This document shows, one piece after another, positions 1 to 7,787 of a stretch of DNA of 64,000 nucleotides. The notes beneath the pieces are model-generated. The model was not told the DNA's origin. It ran no database searches and worked only from the letters and a program-made list of their open reading frames with translations. The stretch lies in the NCBI RefSeq assembly GCF_001969365.1, contig NZ_CP019312.1, positions 3,757,001-3,821,000 on the forward strand. The letters are read 5' to 3'. Position 1 is the stretch's first letter. The number at the start of each line of letters is the position of its first letter. Source of the stretch: Tateyamaria omphalii (GTDB taxonomy: Bacteria; Pseudomonadota; Alphaproteobacteria; Rhodobacterales; Rhodobacteraceae). The translations under genes and the position numbers were made by a program.

Positions 1-167
1 TTGAACGACCGCTCGGTTGTGATTGGAACGCTGTCTTCGGCGACCTGGATGCCGTCGATACGCATTTCGAATCAATTGTCAGCCCAGACGTCCGCCGCAA
101 AGGTTTCGGCAGATGCTGCCCCGGCGGTGAAAGTAAACAGGGCGAGGCAAGGCAGGCATGGTGGCAT
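1..167 (-). pseudogene. Secreted protein gene, interrupted by in-frame TGA, cut by window edge
   Basis: Read on the minus strand, an AAGGAG ribosome-binding site lies seven bases before an ATG at 167. The ATG opens a signal-peptide-like N-terminus with a hydrophobic core and ASA as probable cleavage motif, followed by ETFAADVWADN. Codon 32 (72-74) is TGA. The same frame then continues without another stop to the window edge with protein-like sequence (FEMRIDGIQVAEDSVPITTE). Trp would fit the TGA codon by a single third-base change. The family is not recognised; the protein looks periplasmic or secreted. Either this is a nonsense mutation, a sequencing error, or a readthrough site. The rest of the gene lies outside the window. 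Confidence 0.55.
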
Positions 168-345
168 GGGGCGCTCCTTGCAACGGGTGTTCAGGTTCAA
201 CGCGCTGGGGGATGGTTTCCGTCGCCGCGCTGTTTTGGTCGAAAGGGTGCTTGGTCCGTGACAGCCAGGGTCATCTGAGCGGAATAGCCGTTGCCAGCGG
301 CATTGGCAGTGCGCCGGTATCTCTGCCGCCGCGCGATTTCACAGC
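168..345. other. Short intergenic stretch, nothing recognised
   Basis: This gap between the desaturase stop and the interrupted secreted-protein gene holds the ribosome-binding site of the latter. I see no convincing gene, terminator with a T-run or repeat in it. Confidence 0.4.
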
Positions 346-1329
346 TTATGCCCTGTTCGTGAAGCGTTTTCGGCGCTCACGGATCCTGGCATCCGCCTTG
401 GGTGTTCCGTCGTGGAACGAGCCGAACCACTTGTCCCACGGCAATTCGAGCGAGCCGTAGTTACATTCAAAGTAGCGGTGGTGCATCTGGTGGTGGAAGG
501 TGCCGAGCTTCAGGCGGTTCTTGTCCTTGATTACCATGCCTTCGAAGCCGGTATGCGTGGTCGCGGCTGTCAGCGCGTAATACTGCAGATGGAAGAGGAT
601 GTGGATCGGGTGGGCCGCGATGATGAAGTGGATCAGAACCGACCCAAGAAAGATCAGGTGTTCCACAGGGTGCATCGCCATGCCGGACCAAGGTCCGACA
701 TTGATGTTGCGGTGGTGCAGGGCGTGCACGTGCTTGTACAGGAACGGAATGTGCAAGAACCGGTGGATCCAGTAGAAGTAAAAGCTTTCCCAGATGGGGA
801 TCAGCAGGAAAAGCGCAACAAACCAGAGAGGGTGGGCCGCCCACATCAGCATGGGTGCGTGGCCATTGGCCAGGGCCCAGAACATAAGCACCTCATAGGC
901 GGTCCAGACGGTGACACCGCTGGCGATCGTCCAGAACATGTTATCCCGTATCTGACCACCCAGCGTGAATTGTCGCCCGTTCTTCATCAGTGGGCGCGGA
1001 TCGTATTTAAGCGTCTGCCCCTGTTTGGTGAATGTGTAGAAGTAGAGGTGCAGACCGCCTGCCACGAGCGTCATGAGTGCCACATTCCGGATGAACATCT
1101 CGGCGATCCAACCAAAGGCGAACGTTTGCGTTTCCGCAAGCGGCGGTTGGAACCAGAAAAACGAGATGCAGGCAATCGCGACGATGATGAGCCGTTCGGA
1201 TATGAAAAACCACGAACTCCAGAACCAGTGCAGGATGCGCAACGGCTGCGGCGGCCACTGGAAAACCGGTGATACTTGGAGTGGTACGTCCGGAACGTGG
1301 TTCCAGCCCTTCAGTGGTGCATCTGACAT
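346..1329 (-). CDS. Sterol desaturase / fatty acid hydroxylase family membrane protein
   Basis: The 327-residue protein has the di-iron histidine clusters of the fatty acid hydroxylase superfamily: HRFLH (189-193), HALHH (202-206), HPVEH (220-224) and HHQMHH (279-284). These sit between several hydrophobic segments (about 45-60, 78-98, 130-185 and 225-250). Such enzymes hydroxylate or desaturate lipid substrates in the membrane using oxygen; the substrate here cannot be told. An AGGAAG ribosome-binding site six bases before the ATG supports the start. The gene is divergent from a LysR-type regulator, which is the likely controller because the two share a 103-bp promoter region with palindromes. 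Confidence 0.85.
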   Translation of the reverse strand: MSDAPLKGWNHVPDVPLQVSPVFQWPPQPLRILHWFWSSWFFISERLIIVAIACISFFWFQPPLAETQTFAFGWIAEMFIRNVALMTLVAGGLHLYFYTFTKQGQTLKYDPRPLMKNGRQFTLGGQIRDNMFWTIASGVTVWTAYEVLMFWALANGHAPMLMWAAHPLWFVALFLLIPIWESFYFYWIHRFLHIPFLYKHVHALHHRNINVGPWSGMAMHPVEHLIFLGSVLIHFIIAAHPIHILFHLQYYALTAATTHTGFEGMVIKDKNRLKLGTFHHQMHHRYFECNYGSLELPWDKWFGSFHDGTPKADARIRERRKRFTNRA

Positions 1330-1432
1330 CCGTTACTTCCTGCGTCTCGCGGCGACTGTCAGGGTGACACGGATGACATCCGTTGAAAAACAGTATTTAT
1401 TGATGAACATATTCTGAGTTTCAGAGGATAGA
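1330..1432. promoter_or_regulatory. Divergent promoter region with two palindromes (candidate LysR sites)
   Basis: The gap between the desaturase and LysR genes contains the odd palindrome CGGATGACATCCG (1370-1382) and a second one, TCTGAGTTTCAGA (1413-1425), just before the LysR ribosome-binding site. The 10-mer GACATCCGTT occurs twice, at 1325-1334 (over the desaturase start codon) and at 1375-1384. LysR proteins usually bind dyad sites between themselves and a divergent target, so these are candidate autoregulation and activation sites. This is inference from position and symmetry only. Confidence 0.4.
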
Positions 1433-2353
1433 ATGGCGCTGTCCCTCAAAGCTATGTCCTATTTCACGACTGCGTTGCGCCATGGCAACATCGCCAGGGC
1501 GGCGGCAGAGTTGAATATCGCGGCGTCCGCCGTCGCAACAGCCATTGACCAGGTTGAGGCGGAGTTTGATCTGACGCTTGTGACACGACAACGCGCGCGG
1601 GGCATCCAAGCCAATGCCAGCGGGATCAAAGTGGCGCGCAAATGCGAACGATTGTTGGAAGACTATCACGCGCTTTTGGCGGAAGGCGCGGACCTGAAGC
1701 AGTCGCTGAACGGGACGCTGCGGATCGGCTATTACGCGCCCATCGCACCTGCGTTCCTGCCGTCGATCTTTGATGCCTGCCTGCCGCCCGGTGCCGATGT
1801 CATTCTTGAGCTGGAGGAATGCGACAATGATGCGGCGCAGGACGGTTTGATCGCTGGGACCTATGACGCGATCCTGTTTGTGACCGAGGATGTTCGTCCG
1901 GCGGTGCGTTACGATACCTTGATCACGGCGCGGCCCTATTGCCTGCTGCCTGAGGCGCATCCGCTGGCGCGTCAGTCCGCAGTGTCCATGGCTCAGATTG
2001 CGAGCGAGTCGCTTGTGGTCCTGAACCGGCCTGTCACCGGACCCTATTATGAGCGCCTGTTTCAGCCGCATGGCAGGCAGGCGCCCATTGTCGCCTATGC
2101 GACCTCGACCGAGATGGTGCGCAGCCTTGTTGCAGAGGGGCGGGGCTGCGCAATCCTGAACATGCGACCCATGACACATGAATGCTATACTGGCGCGCGG
2201 GTCGTAGAACGCCCGATTTCAGAGACGTTGCCGCCACTGACGCTGGCCGTCGGCTATGACAAGGCCGCTCCGCGCCGGATCGTTCAGGCATTTGTAGAGG
2301 CTTGTCAGGACCATTTTTCCAAAACGGGTGCCGGGCAGTGTATTCTGGAGTAA
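1433..2353 (+). CDS. LysR-family transcriptional regulator
   Basis: The 306-residue protein has the LysR layout. An N-terminal winged helix-turn-helix occupies about residues 4-62, including GNIARAAAELNIAASAVATA, followed by a linker helix and a periplasmic-binding-protein-like effector domain (about 90-295) that begins at LRIGYYAPI. It is divergent from the desaturase-family gene and probably controls it together with itself. AGAGGA just upstream of the ATG is a good ribosome-binding site. The inducer is unknown. Confidence 0.88.
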   Translation: MALSLKAMSYFTTALRHGNIARAAAELNIAASAVATAIDQVEAEFDLTLVTRQRARGIQANASGIKVARKCERLLEDYHALLAEGADLKQSLNGTLRIGYYAPIAPAFLPSIFDACLPPGADVILELEECDNDAAQDGLIAGTYDAILFVTEDVRPAVRYDTLITARPYCLLPEAHPLARQSAVSMAQIASESLVVLNRPVTGPYYERLFQPHGRQAPIVAYATSTEMVRSLVAEGRGCAILNMRPMTHECYTGARVVERPISETLPPLTLAVGYDKAAPRRIVQAFVEACQDHFSKTGAGQCILE

Positions 2354-2431
2354 CTGTAGTGACATGACGGTATTGGTGCGTGATCGCGCGGGCTTTGCCG
2401 CGCTGCACGCGTCAGGGCTTGGCCCGCTTAT

Positions 2432-3454
2432 TCAGGCCCCGACCATGCCCACGATTTCGTACGTGCGTTTGAGGATCGGTTGCGTGATCTCGCGTGCCTG
2501 TTCGGCGCCCTGGGCCAGCAGTTTGTCAATCTCGGCCACATCCGCCATGAGCCGTGTCATCTCGGACGCGATAGGGCTGAGTTTGGCCACTGCCAGTTCT
2601 GCAAGCGCGGGTTTGAACGTGCCGAATTGCGCGCCGCCGTGGTCGGCCAGCACCTGATCCACGCTGATGTCGGCAAGGGCGGCGTAGATGTTGACGAGGT
2701 TGCGCGCCTCGGGACGGTCGTCGAGGCCCTTGTATTCGGACGGCAGCGCGTCGGGATCGGTTTTGGCCTTGCGGATCTTTTGCGCGATCGTGTCGGCGTC
2801 GTCTGTCATGTTGATGCGGGACGCGTCGGACGCGTCGGATTTCGACATCTTCTTGGACCCGTCGCGCAGGGACATCACGCGCGTCGCCGCCCCTTCGATC
2901 ACCGGTTCGGTGATGGGGAAGAAGTCGACGCCGTAGTCGTGGTTGAACTTGGTCGCGATGTCGCGCGTCAGTTCGAGGTGTTGTTTCTGGTCGTCACCCA
3001 CAGGCACGTGCGTGGCGTGGTAGATCAGGATGTCGGCCGCCATCAGCGCCGGGTACGCAAAGAGGCCGAGCGAGGCATTTTGCGCGTTCTTGCCCGCCTT
3101 GTCCTTGAACTGCGTCATCCGCTGCATCCAGCCCATGCGGGCCACGGTGTTGAAGATCCAGGCCAGTTGCGCGTGTTCGGGCACCTGGCTTTGGTTGATC
3201 AGGATCGACTTGGCCGGGTCCACGCCCGCCGCGATATAGGCAGCCGCCAGTTCCCGTGTTTTGGCCGCCAGCTCGGTCGGGTCCTGCCAGACGGTGATCG
3301 CGTGCAGGTCGACCATACAATAGATCGTCTCGTACGTGCCTGTGTCCTGCATTTCGACATAGCGTTTGAGCGCGCCGAGGTAGTTGCCCAGTGTCAACCC
3401 GCCGGACGGCTGCATGCCCGAGAACACGCGGGGTGTGAATTGGCTGTCGGACAT
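2432..3454 (-). CDS. trpS: Tryptophanyl-tRNA synthetase
   Basis: This class I synthetase (340 residues, normal bacterial length) charges tRNA-Trp. The N-terminal [20 protein letters not shown] carries the HIGH-region signature in its PSGxLTLGNY form, and KMSKSDAS near residue 203 is the KMSKS loop. The reading frame stays open 20 codons upstream, but the ATG at 3454 has AGAGGTG six bases before it and gives the family's usual N-terminus, so I chose it. It is divergent from the rhomboid-like gene with a 75-bp spacer. Confidence 0.96.
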   Translation of the reverse strand: MSDSQFTPRVFSGMQPSGGLTLGNYLGALKRYVEMQDTGTYETIYCMVDLHAITVWQDPTELAAKTRELAAAYIAAGVDPAKSILINQSQVPEHAQLAWIFNTVARMGWMQRMTQFKDKAGKNAQNASLGLFAYPALMAADILIYHATHVPVGDDQKQHLELTRDIATKFNHDYGVDFFPITEPVIEGAATRVMSLRDGSKKMSKSDASDASRINMTDDADTIAQKIRKAKTDPDALPSEYKGLDDRPEARNLVNIYAALADISVDQVLADHGGAQFGTFKPALAELAVAKLSPIASEMTRLMADVAEIDKLLAQGAEQAREITQPILKRTYEIVGMVGA

Positions 3455-3529
3455 GGGGCGCACCTCTGGGCAAATCTGCCGGGTTGGCTTACCCATGGCG
3501 TAAACAAGCGTCAAGCAGGCAGGCCCGAG

Positions 3530-4213
3530 ATGTCAGAGCAGTATGATCCCAGCCCCGTGAACCCCTTGCCCCCCGCCGTGTGGCTGCTGTTTGCCGCCAT
3601 TGCGCTGCCGGAGTTGGCGTTTTCGCTGGGCGAGGCGAATTTGATGGGCGGGCCTGCCGCCGTGGGGTGGCGGCTGCAGGCGCTGAATGAGTATGGGTTT
3701 TCTGGCGAAGCCTTTGATTTCATGCTGGGCAACGGCGTTTTGTTGCCGGAGCATTTGCTGCGTTTTGTGACCTATCCCTTTGTCCACAGCGCGTTCACCT
3801 CGACCTTGTTTGCGGCGGTGATCCTGCTGGCCATGGGCAAGATGGTGGCCGAGGTGATGGGCGGTTGGGCTGTCATTCTACTTTTCGTGCTGTGCGGGAT
3901 CTTTGGCGCGCTGGTCTTTGCCCTTGTGACCGACCAGGCGTGGCTGTTTGGGGCCTATCCGAGTGTGTATGGGCTGATCGGTGTCTTTACCTTTCTGCTG
4001 TGGCAGAAGCTGGCCGCGACAGGGGGGCCGCAATCGCGGGCCTTTACCCTGATTGGGGTGTTGATGGGGTTGCAGCTGCTGTTCGGGATGTTTTTCCAGG
4101 TGGGCTATGCCTGGGTGGCTGAGTTGGCGGGATTTTGCGCAGGCTTTGCGCTGACCGCGTTTGTCATGCCCGGCGGATGGGCGCGGGTGCTTGCCATGTT
4201 GCGGCGGCGTTAG
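3530..4213 (+). CDS. Rhomboid-fold membrane protein, catalytic residues missing
   Basis: The 227-residue protein has about six hydrophobic segments and recognisable rhomboid landmarks: [11 protein letters not shown] (79-89), VYGLIG (146-151) and ELAGFCAGF (198-206). A gap-free comparison with the GlpG motifs puts Tyr143 at the catalytic serine, Glu198 at the catalytic histidine, and Ser91 and Ala95 at the oxyanion His and Asn. It is therefore probably not a protease and may act as a membrane scaffold or chaperone-like partner. Its stop codon overlaps that of murJ tail to tail. The alignment was done by eye. Confidence 0.7.
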   Translation: MSEQYDPSPVNPLPPAVWLLFAAIALPELAFSLGEANLMGGPAAVGWRLQALNEYGFSGEAFDFMLGNGVLLPEHLLRFVTYPFVHSAFTSTLFAAVILLAMGKMVAEVMGGWAVILLFVLCGIFGALVFALVTDQAWLFGAYPSVYGLIGVFTFLLWQKLAATGGPQSRAFTLIGVLMGLQLLFGMFFQVGYAWVAELAGFCAGFALTAFVMPGGWARVLAMLRRR

Positions 4214-5748
4214 CTGCGGCGAACCGCTCCGCGGATGTCAGAGAGCCGCAGGGCACCGATGGCGTGGGCGATGCTGAAATAGGCCGCGCCGCCCACGGTG
4301 ATCAGCCCCAGAAGGGCGATGTAGCGAATTCCGTCGGTGCCCAGCGCGGGTTTCAGCACTGTGGCGAGGACGCCCAGCAGGATGCCCATCGCGACGGAGG
4401 CCAGAATGATCCGGGGCAGGCGTTTTCGGTAGCGTGTGTCGGTGCGCACCACCTCGCCCATCCCCCGTGCGCCGAGATAAAGCAATCCGAGCATGGCCCA
4501 GCCCGCCGCGGTTGTGGCGATGGCCGGGGCGATCCAGCCTAGGATCGACGACAGGCCGATGGCGATGCCTGCGTTGATCACCATCGCGACGCAGGCGTAG
4601 TAGAACGGTCGCTTGGTGTCGCCCCGCGCGAAGTACTGCGGTTGCAGCACCTTTTGCAGCACGAAGGCGGGCAGGCCCGCGCCGTAGATGGCCACGGCCG
4701 TGGCGATGGCGGCAGCGTCATCCGCGCCCGTGGCCCCGCGTTGGAACAGGACCGACACGAGCGGCAGGGGGATCACCATGAGCGCCATAGCGCTCGGCAG
4801 GGTGAGCGCCATCGAGAACTCGGTCGCGCGGGAATAGGCGTCGCGGGCGCCGTCGCTGTCCCCGGCCTTGAGCCTGCGGGAGAGATCCGGCAGCAGGACG
4901 ATGCCCACGGCGATGCCGACGACGCCGAGCGGCAGTTGATAAAGCCGGTCGGCGGCGAAAAGCCAGCTGACCGCGTTGTCGTAGTTCGACGCAACGAGCT
5001 GGCCCACGACCAGGTTGATCTGCATGACGCCGGTGGCGAGGGCGGCAGGAATGGCGGTGCGCACCATCTGGCTCATGTCCGGGGTCCAGCGTGGTAGGGC
5101 CGGTGTCAGGGCGAACCCTGCTTGGGTCGCGGCACCCCAGGTCAGGGCCAGTTGCGCGATCCCGGCGAGCGGGATGGTCCAGACGAGCCAGGTGATTGCC
5201 TCGGCCCCCGTGGCCCAGGCGAGCGTCATGGCGGCGATCACCAGCACGTTCAGCAGGACCGGTGCAGCCGCCGCGACCGCGAACCGGCCCGTGGCGTTCA
5301 GGATGCCGGAGAAGAGCGCCGAGAGCGACATGAAGAAGATGTAGGGGAACACGATCCGTCCGTAGCCCACGGCGAGGTCGAAGCGTTCCGGCCCGAAGCC
5401 GCCCGCCGTGGCCCAGACCAGTGCGGGCATGAAGATCATGGCGAGCGCCGTCAGGATGAGTGTGCAGAGCGCCAGCCCGTTCAGGGCGTCACGTCCGAAT
5501 TTGGCGGCGTCCTCGTCCCCTTCGAGCTTGGCGGAGAACATCGGCACGAAGGCCGCGTTGAACGCACCTTCGGCAAAGAAGCGGCGGAACATGTTGGGCA
5601 GGCGGAAGGCCGCGACAAAGGCGTCCATCAGCGGGCCGGGGCCGATCAGCGACAGGATCATCACCTCGCGCACGAAGCCAAGGATGCGGCTGAGCAGCGT
5701 CCAGACACCCACGGTCAGGAAGCCGCTGATAAGGCGGATCGGTTTCAT
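4210..5748 (-). CDS. murJ: Lipid II flippase MurJ (MviN family)
   Basis: The 512-residue polytopic protein begins MKPIRLISGFLTVGVWTLLS and carries SRILGFVREVM and AFRLPNMFRRFFAEGAFNAA, which are hallmark MurJ/MviN segments. It should flip lipid II across the inner membrane for peptidoglycan synthesis, with about 14 transmembrane helices. A TTG 12 codons upstream extends the frame, but the ATG at 5748 gives the normal N-terminus; no strong ribosome-binding site is visible at either. It overlaps the convergent rhomboid-like gene by four bases. Upstream on the same strand lie a hairpin and the acidic-protein gene. Confidence 0.95.
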   Translation of the reverse strand: MKPIRLISGFLTVGVWTLLSRILGFVREVMILSLIGPGPLMDAFVAAFRLPNMFRRFFAEGAFNAAFVPMFSAKLEGDEDAAKFGRDALNGLALCTLILTALAMIFMPALVWATAGGFGPERFDLAVGYGRIVFPYIFFMSLSALFSGILNATGRFAVAAAAPVLLNVLVIAAMTLAWATGAEAITWLVWTIPLAGIAQLALTWGAATQAGFALTPALPRWTPDMSQMVRTAIPAALATGVMQINLVVGQLVASNYDNAVSWLFAADRLYQLPLGVVGIAVGIVLLPDLSRRLKAGDSDGARDAYSRATEFSMALTLPSAMALMVIPLPLVSVLFQRGATGADDAAAIATAVAIYGAGLPAFVLQKVLQPQYFARGDTKRPFYYACVAMVINAGIAIGLSSILGWIAPAIATTAAGWAMLGLLYLGARGMGEVVRTDTRYRKRLPRIILASVAMGILLGVLATVLKPALGTDGIRYIALLGLITVGGAAYFSIAHAIGALRLSDIRGAVRRS

Positions 5749-5833
5749 TGGAGACGGGGTAGCGGGTGGTGCCGATACGCGCAATGGTCGCTGTTACAAC
5801 GGATTTTCAGCGTGTCCGCTTTGCCGCCTTTAA

Positions 5834-5863
5834 CAAGGGTCAGGAGCGCCCCCCTGACCCTTG
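5834..5863. terminator. Strong hairpin, probable terminator
   Basis: A perfect 11-bp stem (5834-5844 CAAGGGTCAGG with 5853-5863) closes an eight-base loop. It lies 17 bases past the stop of the minus-strand acidic-protein gene and upstream of murJ, so it probably ends that transcript. A run of seven T follows on the plus strand (5869-5876, one base interrupted nowhere), whereas the minus side is only weakly T-rich. Confidence 0.6.
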
Positions 5864-5879
5864 CGTAGGTTTTTTTGGA

Positions 5880-6416
5880 TCAGAACAGGAAGCCGTCCCC
5901 GAGGCCAAGATCGGCACCGGCGTCGCCGGATGGCTCCGGTGCGACCGGGGTCTGGCCGAAGCCACCCTCCCCGTCGGAGTAGAAGGTGAATGTGTCTCCG
6001 TCACCGGTGGTGTACCAGCCAGAGTAGGCATCGGGGTCGCTTACGTCGCTTGAGACCAGATAGGTCATGTCCTGATCTGCTGCGGCTTCGGATTCCAGCC
6101 ACGCTTCGACGGTCTGGAGCGTTGGGGCTTCGCCGTCGTTGAAGGGGTCGCCGTCTTCGGCAAAGTCTTCCTGTCCTTCGGACGGCGCCTTTTTTTCGTC
6201 GATCCGGCGGGGCTGCTGCCCGCCTTCGGGGTTGTTCATTGTGGGCATATCGACCTGCGGTGCGCCGCCGAACAGGGCGTCCTGAAGGTTGAAAATGCCA
6301 ACGGCATAGAGGTCATCCATGTAGATGGATTGCGTCCAAGGGTCGGGTCGGGTTCCGGTGACGATGATGTTGTTTTCGCTGGTCATGGACATGGGGTCCC
6401 AGGATGAAAAGCTCAT
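5880..6416 (-). CDS. Acidic, cysteine-free protein of unknown function
   Basis: This 178-residue protein matches no family I know. It begins MSFSSWDPMSMTSENNIIVT, has no signal peptide or membrane segment and no cysteine, is rich in Asp, Glu and Gly, and ends in DGFLF. That acidic, cysteine-free composition with Asp plus hydrophobic residues at the extreme C-terminus resembles type I secretion substrates, but no nonapeptide calcium repeats are visible. GGAGA seven bases before the ATG supports the start. A longer frame reaching 7556 is a shadow of the divergent gene. It is divergent from the lectin/aerolysin-like gene with a 288-bp spacer, which suggests but does not prove a shared role. Confidence 0.7.
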   Translation of the reverse strand: MSFSSWDPMSMTSENNIIVTGTRPDPWTQSIYMDDLYAVGIFNLQDALFGGAPQVDMPTMNNPEGGQQPRRIDEKKAPSEGQEDFAEDGDPFNDGEAPTLQTVEAWLESEAAADQDMTYLVSSDVSDPDAYSGWYTTGDGDTFTFYSDGEGGFGQTPVAPEPSGDAGADLGLGDGFLF

Positions 6417-6704
6417 AAAAAATCTCCAAACATTAGTTAATGACTTGGGAACGGTATCTTGACGCCGCGTCAGTTCAATCGCCCATCCGTACGCTTGCGA
6501 TTTTCCGCCATTTGACGGGGTTTCGGGCGGCGGGGTTCCGCCACGGATTCTGTGATGTCGACGATCGTCAGCGCGTCGTTGCGCACATTTTTCCCGCGAC
6601 GCGCGAATAAAACCCGGGCTGCAATCGTTAACTCTGTGCAAGGCCGGCGCGGTGTCGGCGCCAGAAAATATCAGACGCTTATTGCAAACAAAAGGAGACT
6701 TGAA
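6417..6704. promoter_or_regulatory. Divergent promoter region of acidic protein and lectin-toxin gene
   Basis: This 288-bp gap holds no gene. It contains a palindrome GACGATCGTC (6560-6569) and an inverted repeat GCGCGTCG (6571-6578) with CGACGCGC (6597-6604). The strong ribosome-binding site AAAGGAGA of the plus-strand gene is at 6691-6698. I could not pick a convincing sigma-70 promoter. Confidence 0.4.
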
Positions 6705-7619
6705 ATGACCATTCAGACTGTTGCCATTGGCGGGGACCACGGCGAAGATTTCGGTATTGAGCACATCAATTCCATCGGCTTTCGCGGTGACGACATGGTG
6801 GAGGGCGTTCGGATCAATGGCACGTATTACGGTGACGTGCAGGGCGACGAAACCGACGTTCTGAACTTTCAGCAGGACGAATACATCAATCACCTTGTCG
6901 TCTACGAAAGCCATGACGATAAGAAGAACGAAGACAGGATCCGTGGTGTTGAACTGACGACCAACCTGGGCCGCAGCCTCACGTGCGGGACGTTTCGGGG
7001 GCCGAAGCGTGTTCTGAAAAACATCCGGGTGCTGGGTATCGGCGGCAATGCAGGCCACATGCTGTTCAAGCTGCGCGTTTACCACATCTCGGATTACAAG
7101 GAATCGTCCGTGGTTCAGACTGGCGTGTTCGCCGTCACCAATGTCATCCCGCAGGGCCAGACATTCGAACGCTCGGTCTCTAGCCGTGTGGCCAAGATGG
7201 ACAGCACGCGCCTGTTCTTTGAAACTGTGAGCAGCGTGACACAGACCAATGAAGCGGGTGCGGCGATGGGTGAGTTTTCGGCCAAGGCCAGCACGACCTT
7301 TGGTCTGACGGTCACCACGCAGGCCGAGTTCAATTCCATCGTCGAAGAGGAGCGGAAGGAGACCGAAAAGATCACCTATGCTCCGCCTGCGGGCCATGTC
7401 GGGATCGAGGTTGTCGTGATGGACGTGTTCGAGGCAAGCGACGGGATCATCTGGTTCTTTCCGACATCCGAGCCGAACATCATTTCCGCCGCCGTGTCGG
7501 GCGATAGTGTGATTACATCGGACCTGTATGACATGACGGGCGTGCTGACGCTGCATCTGCCCAACATGGCTCCGCAGACATTTGACTACGACAGTTTTGC
7601 CGCGCGCATGGCCGCGTGA
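6705..7619 (+). CDS. Jacalin-like lectin fused to aerolysin-like domain
   Basis: The 304-residue protein appears to have two domains. Residues 1-128 follow the jacalin beta-prism pattern: INSIGFRGDDMVEGVRINGT, QDEYINHLVVYES, IRGVELTTNLGRSLTCG and VLGIGGNAGHMLFKLRVYHI, the glycine-rich last strand being typical. Residues 137-255 resemble aerolysin/natterin-type pore-forming modules, with an alternating Ser/Thr amphipathic stretch (about 172-206, VSSVTQTNEAGAAMG and ASTTFGLTVTTQ) followed by TYAPPAGHVGIEVVV. There is no signal peptide. A sugar-binding pore-forming toxin is a reasonable guess. The start ATG has AAAGGAGA eight bases upstream, and a terminator follows the stop. Confidence 0.6.
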   Translation: MTIQTVAIGGDHGEDFGIEHINSIGFRGDDMVEGVRINGTYYGDVQGDETDVLNFQQDEYINHLVVYESHDDKKNEDRIRGVELTTNLGRSLTCGTFRGPKRVLKNIRVLGIGGNAGHMLFKLRVYHISDYKESSVVQTGVFAVTNVIPQGQTFERSVSSRVAKMDSTRLFFETVSSVTQTNEAGAAMGEFSAKASTTFGLTVTTQAEFNSIVEEERKETEKITYAPPAGHVGIEVVVMDVFEASDGIIWFFPTSEPNIISAAVSGDSVITSDLYDMTGVLTLHLPNMAPQTFDYDSFAARMAA

Positions 7620-7657
7620 CCTAAGACTTTTGCAGCACTTTATTTCAGCACTTTCGA

Positions 7658-7687
7658 GGCCCCTGTTTCGTGCAGGGGTCTTTTTTC
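7658..7687 (+). terminator. Rho-independent terminator after the lectin-toxin gene
   Basis: An eight-base-pair stem (GGCCCCTG with CAGGGGTC, one G-T wobble) with loop TTTCGTG is followed directly by six T. It lies about 40 bases after the stop at 7619 and separates this gene from the glycogen operon. Confidence 0.8.
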
Positions 7688-7736
7688 GTATTTGTGCGCG
7701 TTGTGAATCATTTGCTTTGGGAGCCGCTGGCCCCTA

Positions 7737-7764
7737 TCAAAGCGCTTTGAGTGTTAGTGCTAAC
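7737..7764 (+). promoter_or_regulatory. Tandem LacI-type operators before glycogen operon
   Basis: A perfect 14-bp palindrome TCAAAGCGCTTTGA (7737-7750) has the central CG and arm pattern of LacI-family sites. Two bases further, TGTTAG-TG-CTAACA (7752-7765) is a second dyad. They lie 23-50 bases before the alpha-glucosidase start. The first overlaps a weak possible -10 (TATCAA, 7735-7740) that has TTGCTT 17 bases upstream. A LacI-type sugar-responsive repressor, encoded elsewhere, probably controls the whole operon. Confidence 0.6.
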
Positions 7765-7787
7765 ATCTGACAATAGGGGCTTTGACG

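Noticed and set aside
412..1272. Long plus-strand frame over the desaturase gene
   Set aside because: It lies entirely antisense to a gene with clear histidine motifs and reads as charged low-information sequence.
5880..7556. Very long minus-strand open frame (558 codons)
   Set aside because: Only its last 178 codons, from the ATG at 6416, have a ribosome-binding site and lie outside the opposite gene. The rest is the complement of the lectin/aerolysin coding region.
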